Assembly: GCF_004296575.1 (NCBI RefSeq)
Contig: NZ_SAYT01000007.1
Location: 62,001 to 126,000 of the forward strand
DNA from: Dyella amyloliquefaciens
GTDB taxonomy: Bacteria; Pseudomonadota; Gammaproteobacteria; Xanthomonadales; Rhodanobacteraceae
Direction: 5' to 3'
DNA length: 64,000 bases
The translations under genes and the position numbers were made by a program. Under the pieces are notes generated by a model. The model ran no database searches. It worked only from the letters and a program-made list of their open reading frames with translations, and was not told the origin of the DNA. Shown here one piece after another: positions 1-8,541 of this stretch. How positions within the stretch are numbered: position 1 is the stretch's first letter; the number at the start of each line of letters is the position of its first letter.

Positions 1-119
1 GCGCCCCGGGCCTCGCAGCCTGTGATCCGAATCACCCGCAGACGCGTCCAGGACTCCGCTTGTCGGCCAAATCCCCCCGCTGATCGACTGCCATCTGGCG
101 GTGGGGATGGCTGCGAGTA

Positions 120-131
120 GATTGCGCAATC
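120..131. promoter_or_regulatory. Palindrome upstream of the pilus operon
   Basis: GATTGCGCAATC is a perfect 12-base palindrome 19 bases before the first pilin start codon. The rest of bases 1-150 holds no recognisable gene and no convincing -35/-10 pair. A perfect dyad this close to the start could be an operator or part of the leader RNA; its partner is unknown. Confidence 0.35.
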
Positions 132-150
132 GCAGTCACAGGGGGATTTC

Positions 151-756
151 ATGCGCGTTCCGTCGCAATCGCGGAGTATTCCGTCTACCGGCATGCCCTG
201 TCGTGTGCGCGGCTTCACCATGGTCGAGTTGATGATCACGCTCGCCGTGGCGGCGATCCTGACGATGATTGCCGTGCCGAGCTTCAGCAACATGATCAAC
301 GCCAACCGGCTCACGACGGCGACCAACGCGATGGTCGGCGCGCTCAACAGCGCGCGGATGGAGGCGATCAAGCGTAATGGCTCCGTGCAGTTCTGCAGCA
401 ATGTGGCCGCCACCAATACGGCGGGTGCGAGCGACGCGCTGGGCAATGCCTGTGCGACCAATGCGGGCGCCGTTCTCGCACTCACTGGTACCACCGTGAC
501 TCAGGTGCTGGCGGCTCCGTCGGCGTTGTCGATCCCCTCCATCCAGGTGCGCGGCACCATGGCGGCCATTCGCTACAACGGAACGGGTCTCGGTTATGCG
601 CCCGGTTCGACCACGCCCTTTGGCACGGGTGCCAACGGCAGTACGGTCGTGGAGCTCTGTTCGACGGCACTCAGCAGCAACAACGACATTCAGATCGATA
701 TGGCGACCGGCAGCATCATCACCTCGTCGCCCCCTTCCACGGTGACTTGCCCATGA
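151..756 (+). CDS. fimT: GspH/FimT family type IV minor pilin
   Basis: Minor pilin or pseudopilin expected to help prime type IV pilus assembly at the inner membrane. The 201-residue product has a type III (class A) prepilin leader: cleavage after Gly21, the processed end GFTMVELM with the conserved Glu at +5 (Glu26), then a single hydrophobic helix. Four cysteines lie in the globular part. The ATG is preceded by AGGGGG at good spacing. It is the first gene of a tightly packed pilus cluster and its stop overlaps the pilV start by four bases (ATGA). FimT and FimU are hard to tell apart from sequence alone, so the symbol is by position. Confidence 0.88.
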   Translation: MRVPSQSRSIPSTGMPCRVRGFTMVELMITLAVAAILTMIAVPSFSNMINANRLTTATNAMVGALNSARMEAIKRNGSVQFCSNVAATNTAGASDALGNACATNAGAVLALTGTTVTQVLAAPSALSIPSIQVRGTMAAIRYNGTGLGYAPGSTTPFGTGANGSTVVELCSTALSSNNDIQIDMATGSIITSSPPSTVTCP

Positions 757-1277
757 CCATGCGCATGCAATCCGCCCGCCTCGGGCGGCGCCCTGGTTTG
801 CTCCCCGGAGCGGTCCGCCAGGCCGGCGTCGGCCTTATTGAGGTTCTGATCGCTGTGCTGGTGCTGTCCATCGGCTTCATCGGCATGGCCGCGCTGCAGG
901 CGCGTTCGCTGTCCACCAACAACAGTGCGATGGCGCGCAGCATGGCCACGGTGGCGACCTATTCCATCCTCGATGCGATGCGCGCCGATCTCGTCAATGC
1001 GAAGAACGGGGCATATAACAGCAGCGCTACCGGTGCAGTCGTAGCGAATGCGTGTCCCGCTGCAGCGGGAACGCTGGTAAGCGTGCAGATCAACCAATGG
1101 TGCAAGACAGACCTGGCGCCACTGGGCGTCAGTGCCGATACCACCGGCACGATCACCTGCACTCCGGTTACCGGCACCAATACCGCGAACTGCACCATCA
1201 TCGTCCAGTTCAATGACAGTCGCGCCGCCCTGGGCGGTAGCCAGACGCAGCAAGTCGTCACGCAGGCCATGCTATGA
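753..1277 (+). CDS. pilV: Type IV pilus minor pilin PilV
   Basis: Minor pilin of the PilV family, a component of the priming complex at the pilus tip. The ATG at 753 overlaps the fimT stop and gives 174 residues; a TTG two codons upstream is also in frame but has no merit over the coupled ATG. The leader ends at Gly25 and the processed end starts VGLIEVLIAV with Glu at +5, followed by a hydrophobic helix and the family-typical GFIGMAALQARSL stretch. The stop is coupled to pilW by another ATGA overlap. Confidence 0.9.
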   Translation: MTMRMQSARLGRRPGLLPGAVRQAGVGLIEVLIAVLVLSIGFIGMAALQARSLSTNNSAMARSMATVATYSILDAMRADLVNAKNGAYNSSATGAVVANACPAAAGTLVSVQINQWCKTDLAPLGVSADTTGTITCTPVTGTNTANCTIIVQFNDSRAALGGSQTQQVVTQAML

Positions 1278-2305
1278 GCAGGAAGCGTATGAGCTATCGG
1301 CAACACCGAGGCTGTGGCGTATCCGCACGCGGCTTCACCCTGGTCGAGCTGATGATAGCGATGCTGCTCGGCCTGATCGTGATCGGCGGCGTCATAAGCG
1401 TCTTCCTCGCCGGCCAGCAGACGTATCGCGCCAACGAGGCATTGGGCGATGTGGAGGACGGTTCACGTACCGCCTTTGAAATGCTGACGCGTGATCTGCG
1501 CGACGTAGGCTTCACCGGTTGCGACAACACCAGCGGTCGCGTTGCGAATGTAATCAACACCAATACCACGCTTTGGTATGCCAACTGGGCGGTACCGTTG
1601 CAGGGCTACGACGACGCGAGCACCGATCCCGCTCTGTCTTCCCTCACTGGTGCCGGCGCTCCGCTGGTGGGCAGCAGCTCAGTGCGCATCCTCGGTACCG
1701 TCAGCTCGGACGTGTCCGTAGGCAGCGCATCCGGTAGCCCCACGAGTTTCAACATCAATGCGACGAGCACCCAGCTGGCTGCCGGCGACATCATCATGGT
1801 GTGTGACTTCGACCATGCCACGCTGATGCAGATCGGTACATACAGCGGCACGTCCGTCGGATTCACCAACGCCACCACGCCCACGCCCGGCAATTGCTCC
1901 ACGGGACTGGGCTATCCGACCATCTGCACCAGCACGGGCAACGCATACACCTTCCTGCCCAACGCTCGCATCAACATCCTGACCGCGGTCGACTGGTACA
2001 TCGGCACCAATGCGGCGGGCACGCACTCGTTGTACCGGTTGCCTGTGACTTACAGCGCAGCGGGCGCCTCGGTGGCGACACCTCAGGAGATGGTGCGCAA
2101 CGTCGACACCATGCAGATCAACTATCTGCAGTCGTCGGGGGCGACTTTTGGGAACGCTGCGGCCGTGGGTGCCAACTGGGGGGCGGTCAATGCCGCGCAG
2201 GTCACGCTTACCGTGAAGAGCACGAATGCACATGCCAGCGTCAACGCAGAGCCTCTCGCGCGGACCTTCACTTCCACCACCACCATGCGCAACCGGGTGC
2301 AATGA
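1274..2305 (+). CDS. pilW: Type IV pilus minor pilin PilW
   Basis: PilW-family minor pilin of 343 residues. The leader ends at Gly20 and processed residues FTLVELMIAMLLG carry Glu+5 (Glu25). The stretch just after the helix (QQTYRANEALGDVEDGSR, then a CDN-containing segment) is characteristic of PilW, which is longer than other minor pilins. Start codon overlaps the pilV stop, so translation is probably coupled. Function inferred from family: incorporation into, and priming of, the pilus together with PilV, PilX and PilY1. Confidence 0.9.
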   Translation: MSRKRMSYRQHRGCGVSARGFTLVELMIAMLLGLIVIGGVISVFLAGQQTYRANEALGDVEDGSRTAFEMLTRDLRDVGFTGCDNTSGRVANVINTNTTLWYANWAVPLQGYDDASTDPALSSLTGAGAPLVGSSSVRILGTVSSDVSVGSASGSPTSFNINATSTQLAAGDIIMVCDFDHATLMQIGTYSGTSVGFTNATTPTPGNCSTGLGYPTICTSTGNAYTFLPNARINILTAVDWYIGTNAAGTHSLYRLPVTYSAAGASVATPQEMVRNVDTMQINYLQSSGATFGNAAAVGANWGAVNAAQVTLTVKSTNAHASVNAEPLARTFTSTTTMRNRVQ

Positions 2306-2306
2306 G

Positions 2307-2906
2307 ATGACCGCGACGAATGTTTTCCATCGCGCCCAGCGGGTATCGTCCGGCGCCAGCGCGCAGCGTGGTGTTGCGCTGGTGGTGGCACTGATCCTGC
2401 TGGTGTTGATTACCCTGGTGGGATTGGCCGCGGTGCACGGCACCATCATGCAGCAGAAAATGACGGCCAATCAGTATGATCGTGAACAGGCGTTCCAGAG
2501 CGCCGAGGCCGCGGTGCGCGTGGCGTCCGCCATGATCCCGACTACGCCGAACCTCAGTTGGCACAATTGTCAGGCCGGTGGCATCACCTGTCTGCCCAAT
2601 CCGTTCAACGACCCGACGCTCACAACCGACGCTATTCATTCGGTGGCGCAAGGGACCGGGGCAGGCCAGTACACCGCCAGCGCGACGGCAGCCGGCCAGC
2701 CGCAGTTCGTGGTGGAGAACATGGGCAACTGGGTGGACCAGACCACCAATACCGGCTTTGGCCAGACCGGCAACTCGCGCAACTACGGCGTGCAGGGCAG
2801 CTCAGGTACGGCTGTGTTCTACCGCATCACCGCGCGTAGCGGCGACCCCGCCCTCGTGGGCGATCGCGCCGTGGTGGTCGTGCAGGCCATCGTCAAGCAA
2901 GGCTGA
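2307..2906 (+). CDS. pilX: Type IV pilus assembly protein PilX
   Basis: PilX-family minor pilin. The ATG at 2307 lies one base after the pilW stop and gives 199 residues; a longer in-frame reading from 2226 would overlap pilW and is unlikely. The N-terminus has the PilX pattern RGVALVVALILLVLITLVG: a basic residue, Gly, and a hydrophobic helix without Glu at +5, as in other PilX proteins. The product is expected to act with PilY1 at the pilus tip. The next gene starts 65 bases downstream. Confidence 0.88.
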   Translation: MTATNVFHRAQRVSSGASAQRGVALVVALILLVLITLVGLAAVHGTIMQQKMTANQYDREQAFQSAEAAVRVASAMIPTTPNLSWHNCQAGGITCLPNPFNDPTLTTDAIHSVAQGTGAGQYTASATAAGQPQFVVENMGNWVDQTTNTGFGQTGNSRNYGVQGSSGTAVFYRITARSGDPALVGDRAVVVVQAIVKQG

Positions 2907-2971
2907 TCCATTACCGCGCTCGCCGCCATGGTCGACGAGCGACAAACCGATCGAATCCAGGACACTCCTCG

Positions 2972-5900
2972 ATGAACACGAAGCCGCACGCACTGCGCCG
3001 CAGGAGCTCCGCCGCCATCAGGGCGATGGGCACCATGTTGGTCGTATGGATGCTGGGTTCCCTCTACACGCCTGCCGTGGCCGCAACGACCACGGTGACC
3101 GTGGATCAGCAACCGCTGACCGTGCAGCCGATGATTCCTCCGAACGTCGTGCTGATGCTCGATGACTCGGGATCGATGTCCGCCGACTACATGCCAGACC
3201 TGTCGTATCTGAACAACAACACGAACAACGATGCGCTCATCGATTCGAGCAACAACGGTCTCTACTACAACCCGACGGTGATCTATACGCCGCCGCCTTT
3301 GGTGAGTGGCGTAACCAATACCACGTACACCGATATGACCGCAGTGCCGCATGATGGCCTTGCTGCCACGCTCGTCAACGTCAATCTGTTTACATACAAC
3401 GGCTCATACGAATGCAGCGATACGCAAAGTTGCGGTACCGGTAAGGGTTCAATCGCGTTCAATACCTCGACCCAGCACGCTGTTCTTACCGGTGGAACGA
3501 CAAACTATAGCCAGACGGTGACTTCCTCGGGCTCTGGAGGTAGCACCATCTATGCTGATGCGGTGTGCCAGAACACTGCGAATACGTATACGGGCGTCAC
3601 CAATTATCAGTTCACGGGGACTACGAAAAATTCCGGCGGTAAATGGACGAAGGGTACCTGCACCTTTACTTACCAGAACACTACCCAGAAGACGGTCAAT
3701 TACTTCCAGTATTCAACCGGCCCCGCCGCTGGAACCTACACGGATTATTACGTCGCGCTAAATACCGGCGACTGCGCATATGCGCCGACACCGGCCAACT
3801 GCGTGTTGGTTGGTGACACAACCGGCGCTGCGGCGCCCGCCAAGGATGCATCTGGCAATCAGCTGACCGCCGGCCAGAACATTGCCAACTGGTTTGCCTA
3901 TTACCACACGCGCATCCTGATGGCGAAGAGCGGCCTGATGACCGTTTTTGCCTCGGTGGATCCGTCGTTTCGCGTGGGGTTCGGATCGATCAATGGCAGC
4001 GGAGCGAGCTGGATCAGTAGCAACATCAATAGTAACAAGTACTCGTTTTCCACTACGACGAATTCGAGCAACTATCTTGCTCAGGTATCGCCGTTTGGTG
4101 ATGGCAAGACGGGCGTCCAAAGGGCAAATTTCTGGAATTGGATCAGCCAGTTGAGCCCTGGCAACAGTACGCCGCTGCGCATGGCGCTGGCCGCTGTCGG
4201 CAGCTATTACAAAACGAGCCAGCCATGGTCGACGTTGTCGAGCGATCCCACTTACGGGACGGCCAATGCATCGACGAATATTGCTTGCCGTCAGTCCTAC
4301 ACGATCATGACCACGGACGGTTTCTGGAACGAGAGTTACAGTTCCACCACGATAGCCGGAGCCACTAATGCTGCGTGGGCAAGCGTCCCGGGACCCAACG
4401 GTCAGTCGTGGCCGACCCCGGCGGGAAGCAAGCCAGGCGTACCATTTGCCGGCGGCACCACGGGGACCACCGGAAACCCGTCGCTTGCCGACGTGGCCCT
4501 GTACTACTGGGAAAACGATTTGGCCGATGGCAAAGGCTCCGATCCCAACATCGCCAACGAAGTGCCGACCAGCAAGGATGACCCTGCGTTCTGGCAGCAC
4601 ATGGTCACGTTCACCATGGGCTTGGGCTTTACCCCGACGGGAATTTCCGGCACGGCATCGAATGGCGATTCGCCGCCAACCACCGACGATATTTTCAATG
4701 CGGTGAGCGGCAAGACGACGCTCAGCAATTTCAGCTGGCCGGTGCCCAGCGGAAGCAACAATGGCTCTATCAACAATATCGCTGACTTGGAGCACGCGGG
4801 CGTGAACGGTCACGGTGGCTTCTTTTCCGCGACCAGTCCGCAGACGTTTGTCAGTGGTCTGACCAATGCCTTGAACCGTGCATCGTCTCGCGTGGGTAGC
4901 GGCGCCAGCCTGGCGGCCAATTCCACCCAGCTCACCAATGGTACGGTGGCTTACCAGGCGCAATATCACACGGTGGAGTGGACCGGTGAACTGATGGCCC
5001 TGCCGATCAACTCGAGCACGGGAGCCATCAGCACGACGGCCAATTGGTCGGCGACGACGCAGTTGCTGAAGAGCGCCACGGTGACGGGTTCTGTGATCAC
5101 GTATCCGAGTCGGAAGATCTGGACCTACGTGCCACCGGCCTCGCCCACCAGCAGCGGCACTTTCGTGAGTTTCGCCAACAGCAGCTCTACCTCGCCCCCG
5201 TCCCTGTCCACCGCCGAACTGAATGCGCTGGGCAGCACGGCGACCGCGCAGGCGACGATGGTGAACTATCTGCGCGGCGATAACACCTCAGAACAGGGGA
5301 ATAGCGGCACGCTTCGTACCCGTACAACCCCGCTCGGGGACATCGTGGATTCGCAGCCGGTGTATTCCGGCGCACCCAACCCCAATGAGTTCGAGAACCA
5401 GCTGTTTACCGGTATGAGCAATACCGCGTCGACCGGTGACAACTCGTTCCAGGCCTTTTCGGTCGGCACCACCACGGCTGGCGTTACCACGCCCAGCGTC
5501 GCCTCCACCCGTGCGGGCTTGGTGTTCGTGGCGGCCAATGACGGCATGCTGCATGCGTTCGATGCCAGCACGGGTAATGAGGTTTACGCCTACTTGCCGG
5601 GTGCAGTCATCACGGCCGGAAACGTGATGCAGCTGTCGAATACCAGCTACGGTTCAACCACGAGCAGCACCGCGCCACACCAGTACTACAACGACGGTGA
5701 GCTGACCATCGCCGATGCGTTCTTCGGCTCTGCCTGGCACACGGTGCTGGTGGGCACGACGGGCCGCGGCTTGGCCAAGGCCGTGTATGCGTTGGATATC
5801 ACTGACCCCACCAAGATCACCCCGCTGTGGGAGCGTTCCGCAGGCGATGGTCTGCCCAACAGCAACTACATCGGCCAGATGGTGGGCAAGCCGGTGATCG

Positions 5901-7021
5901 CCAAGGTGCAGGATCTCGGCACCAGCGATGATTGGCAGGTGCTGATCGGCAATGGCTACAACAGCAGCATCGGGCAGGCAGCCCTGCTGGAGTTCAATCT
6001 CGCTACCGGTGCGCTCAGCGTACACACCACGGATTCGACTACGGCCAACGGTCTCGCGGCGCCGGTAACGTGGATGGACAACCCGGCCAATGGCATCAGC
6101 ATGGAAGCCTATGCGGGCGATCTGGGCGGGCGCGTGTGGCTGTTCCCGTTGGACACCGCGACCACCAAAACCTCCGGCACGACCACGACGACGACCTATG
6201 CCGCCGATCTCAGTACGGGAGGCACCAAGGAGTTTAGTGCCACCGATCCCAGCGGTACTGCACAACCCATCACCGCCGGCATGCTCGCGGGCCGCGATCC
6301 GGTGACGGGCTACGTATGGGTGTTCTTTGGCACGGGCCAATACTTGACCAGTGCCGACACCACCAACACCCAGGTGCAGAGCTGGTACGGCGTGATTGTC
6401 CAGCCCGCCTCGAACGCGTCGCCCTTGCCGGACCTGCCCGCAAAGACGTCGGACAGCAGCATGGTGCAGCGCTACATTACCTACGAGCAGGACGGCGATC
6501 CCACTGCCACGCCGCCTACGCTGGGCGTGCGGACAGTGACCACGCTTCCCGTGCCGAGCGACATGGCAGGCAAGCGCGGTTGGTACATGAACTTGCAGCA
6601 GCCCGCCATTAGTCCCACAGGCAGCGTGAGCTACAACAAGCAGGGCGAACGCATGGTTTCGCCCAACCAGTTCCAGGGCAACCTGTTGCTGGGTACCACG
6701 CGCATTCCCCAAGGGGCATCCAGTTCCGATATTTGCAACCCGTCGGGCAGTGGCTGGGTCATGGCGGTCGATCCGTTCACCGGCACCAACCCGAGTGGTA
6801 ATTTCTTCATGGTCAACGGCACCGCCGGGTCCGTGACTCTGCCCAATGGAAGCGTGGTGGCCGCCGCTGGTGTGGGCTTCAGCTCGCTGCCCAACAACCC
6901 CATCTTCGTAGGCGGAGACATGTTGATGAGCTTCGACAACGGCACGACGTCCAGCCTGAGTACCTCGGGTGCGGCGGGCTTCCCCCAGCGCGTTTCCTGG
7001 AAGGAACTGGTGAACCCATGA
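2972..7021 (+). CDS. pilY1: PilY1 family pilus tip adhesin
   Basis: Large exported pilus-associated protein (1349 residues), expected at the pilus tip in adhesion, surface sensing and control of retraction. A signal peptide covers about residues 1-38. A von Willebrand A-type domain begins near residue 58 with the MIDAS motif DDSGSMS (64-70). The C-terminal PilC/PilY1 beta-propeller starts around DIVDSQP (about 790) and includes the family block VFVAANDGMLHAFDA (about 849) and YAGDLGGRVW (about 1047). An RGD tripeptide sits in YLRGDNTSE near residue 768. The loop before YAGD, where Pseudomonas PilY1 binds calcium, looks degenerate. The stop overlaps pilE by four bases. Confidence 0.93.
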   Translation: MNTKPHALRRRSSAAIRAMGTMLVVWMLGSLYTPAVAATTTVTVDQQPLTVQPMIPPNVVLMLDDSGSMSADYMPDLSYLNNNTNNDALIDSSNNGLYYNPTVIYTPPPLVSGVTNTTYTDMTAVPHDGLAATLVNVNLFTYNGSYECSDTQSCGTGKGSIAFNTSTQHAVLTGGTTNYSQTVTSSGSGGSTIYADAVCQNTANTYTGVTNYQFTGTTKNSGGKWTKGTCTFTYQNTTQKTVNYFQYSTGPAAGTYTDYYVALNTGDCAYAPTPANCVLVGDTTGAAAPAKDASGNQLTAGQNIANWFAYYHTRILMAKSGLMTVFASVDPSFRVGFGSINGSGASWISSNINSNKYSFSTTTNSSNYLAQVSPFGDGKTGVQRANFWNWISQLSPGNSTPLRMALAAVGSYYKTSQPWSTLSSDPTYGTANASTNIACRQSYTIMTTDGFWNESYSSTTIAGATNAAWASVPGPNGQSWPTPAGSKPGVPFAGGTTGTTGNPSLADVALYYWENDLADGKGSDPNIANEVPTSKDDPAFWQHMVTFTMGLGFTPTGISGTASNGDSPPTTDDIFNAVSGKTTLSNFSWPVPSGSNNGSINNIADLEHAGVNGHGGFFSATSPQTFVSGLTNALNRASSRVGSGASLAANSTQLTNGTVAYQAQYHTVEWTGELMALPINSSTGAISTTANWSATTQLLKSATVTGSVITYPSRKIWTYVPPASPTSSGTFVSFANSSSTSPPSLSTAELNALGSTATAQATMVNYLRGDNTSEQGNSGTLRTRTTPLGDIVDSQPVYSGAPNPNEFENQLFTGMSNTASTGDNSFQAFSVGTTTAGVTTPSVASTRAGLVFVAANDGMLHAFDASTGNEVYAYLPGAVITAGNVMQLSNTSYGSTTSSTAPHQYYNDGELTIADAFFGSAWHTVLVGTTGRGLAKAVYALDITDPTKITPLWERSAGDGLPNSNYIGQMVGKPVIAKVQDLGTSDDWQVLIGNGYNSSIGQAALLEFNLATGALSVHTTDSTTANGLAAPVTWMDNPANGISMEAYAGDLGGRVWLFPLDTATTKTSGTTTTTTYAADLSTGGTKEFSATDPSGTAQPITAGMLAGRDPVTGYVWVFFGTGQYLTSADTTNTQVQSWYGVIVQPASNASPLPDLPAKTSDSSMVQRYITYEQDGDPTATPPTLGVRTVTTLPVPSDMAGKRGWYMNLQQPAISPTGSVSYNKQGERMVSPNQFQGNLLLGTTRIPQGASSSDICNPSGSGWVMAVDPFTGTNPSGNFFMVNGTAGSVTLPNGSVVAAAGVGFSSLPNNPIFVGGDMLMSFDNGTTSSLSTSGAAGFPQRVSWKELVNP

Positions 7022-7488
7022 GCAACGTCATCATGAATCGGTCTGAGAACGATGGCCGCTGGCAGCTGGGCTTCACCTTGGTCGAGCTGATGATCGTGGT
7101 GGCGATCATCGCGATCTTGGCGGCGATTGCTTACCCTTCGTACGTCAAGTCCATCACCAAGACGAACCGCGCAGCGGCCGAAGGATGCTTGTCGGAGTAC
7201 GCCAATTACATGGAGCGTTACTACACGACCAACCTCAGCTATTCGCAGGACACGTCCACCCCGGCAAACCCGAACGTGCTGCCAACGCTGGATTGCGCCA
7301 ATCAGACGGCCAGTAACTACAAGTATCAATTCGCAGCCGGCTCACCGGCACCTGCCACGTTTGTCGTACAGGCGGTGCCCCAGGGTGCACAGCTCGCCAG
7401 GGATACGCAGTGCGGCACGCTTACGCTGGACCAGACCGGCACTCGTCTGGACCTGGGGACAGACACGACCGTGAGCGATTGCTGGTAA
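7018..7488 (+). CDS. pilE: Type IV pilin PilE
   Basis: PilE-type pilin of 156 residues. Leader cleavage after Gly18 gives FTLVELMIVVAIIAILAAIA, the classic pilin helix with Glu+5 (Glu23). The globular domain carries the pattern RAAAEGCLSEYANYMERYYTTN found in PilE minor pilins of xanthomonads, and a C-terminal cysteine in SDCW suited to a disulfide loop. Its position at the end of the minor-pilin operon, translationally coupled to pilY1, argues for a minor pilin rather than the major subunit. Confidence 0.9.
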   Translation: MSNVIMNRSENDGRWQLGFTLVELMIVVAIIAILAAIAYPSYVKSITKTNRAAAEGCLSEYANYMERYYTTNLSYSQDTSTPANPNVLPTLDCANQTASNYKYQFAAGSPAPATFVVQAVPQGAQLARDTQCGTLTLDQTGTRLDLGTDTTVSDCW

Positions 7489-7555
7489 CGAGTTCGCCTG
7501 ACACATCTGCGCTTTCACGCTTAGGCTCGTCGGTTCCTCCTTCAATGCAACACCC

Positions 7556-7589
7556 ATCACGGGGCATGAGCTAGTCTCGGCCCCGTGAT
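7556..7589 (+). terminator. Inverted repeat between pilE and panE
   Basis: Perfect 10-base arms ATCACGGGGC and GCCCCGTGAT around a 14-base loop, followed by TTATTT. It begins 67 bases after the pilE stop and ends 18 bases before the next start codon. It could terminate the pilus operon, with a weak T tract, or be an operator or leader structure of the next gene. The sequence alone does not decide. Confidence 0.5.
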
Positions 7590-7607
7590 TTATTTGGAGG
7601 GTGTGGC

Positions 7608-8537
7608 ATGCGTATTCTGACCGTGGGTGCCGGAGCTACCGGCGGGTATTTTGGTGGGAGGCTGCTGCAGGCGGGGCAGGACGTCACCTTCCTGGTCAGG
7701 GCGCATCGTGCCTCTCAGCTGGCCCAGCATGGGCTGGTCATCCGCAGTGCGCTGGGCAACGTGGAGCTTCCGGCTCCTGCGACCGTGCAGGCCGGCAAGC
7801 TGGGCGAACCCTTCGACCTCATTCTGCTCAGCTGCAAGGCCTATCACCTGCCACAGGTGATCGAAGACATCGCACCTGCAGTCGGACCGCAAACGATGAT
7901 CGCGCCGCTGCTCAATGGCATGCGGCATCTCGAAGTGCTGGATGCACGATTCGGGGCGGAGCATGTACTCGGTGGGCAGTGCGTGATCGCGGCAACGCTG
8001 GACAAGCACGGCGTCGTGCATCACCTCAATCAGTCGCACTCGTTGACGTTCGGCGAGCGCGACGGTTCGCGATCGGAGCGTGTGGAACGCGTGCTCGCGG
8101 CGATGTCGCAGGCGCGGTTCGATCCGCGCCTGAGCACGACGATCCTGCAGGACATGTGGGACAAGTGGGTGTTCTTGGCTTCGTTGGCGGGTATTACTTG
8201 TCTGATGCGTGCGCCGGTGGGCGACATCATGGCGGCTGCCGGTGGCGAGGCCGCCACGCTGCAATTGCTGGAGGATTGCCGTAGCGTCGCTGCGCTCAAT
8301 CACCATGCGCCCGCCGATGCGGTGCTCGCGCGCGCGTGCAGTGTGCTCACCGAGAAAGGCTCGAAGCTGAGCGCGTCGATGATGCGCGACCTGGAACAGG
8401 GCGGTCAGATCGAGGCCGATCATGTGATTGGCGACATGCTGGCTCGCGCTGGTGCCGAAGCAGAGTCGCTGTCGATGCTGCGCACTGCATACGCGCACCT
8501 CAAGGCATACGAAGCCCGGCGCGACGGCAACGCTTGA
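7608..8537 (+). CDS. panE: 2-dehydropantoate 2-reductase family protein
   Basis: Ketopantoate reductase family (ApbA/PanE), NADPH-dependent reduction of ketopantoate to pantoate in coenzyme A synthesis. The 309-residue length is typical. The N-terminal Rossmann motif is VGAGATGGYFGG (6-17), LLNG (101-104) supplies the conserved Asn, and the catalytic-type Lys is Lys186 in WDKWVFLA. The start has GGAGG just upstream. Many genomes carry several paralogs of this family and pantothenate genes are not adjacent, so the physiological substrate is uncertain. It converges with the patatin gene, with only four bases between stops. Confidence 0.8.
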   Translation: MRILTVGAGATGGYFGGRLLQAGQDVTFLVRAHRASQLAQHGLVIRSALGNVELPAPATVQAGKLGEPFDLILLSCKAYHLPQVIEDIAPAVGPQTMIAPLLNGMRHLEVLDARFGAEHVLGGQCVIAATLDKHGVVHHLNQSHSLTFGERDGSRSERVERVLAAMSQARFDPRLSTTILQDMWDKWVFLASLAGITCLMRAPVGDIMAAAGGEAATLQLLEDCRSVAALNHHAPADAVLARACSVLTEKGSKLSASMMRDLEQGGQIEADHVIGDMLARAGAEAESLSMLRTAYAHLKAYEARRDGNA

Positions 8538-8541
8538 ATGT

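Noticed and set aside
94-111. Possible sigma-54 promoter (TGG and GC boxes) before fimT
   Set aside because: Spacing between GG and GC is 11 rather than 10 and the boxes match poorly.
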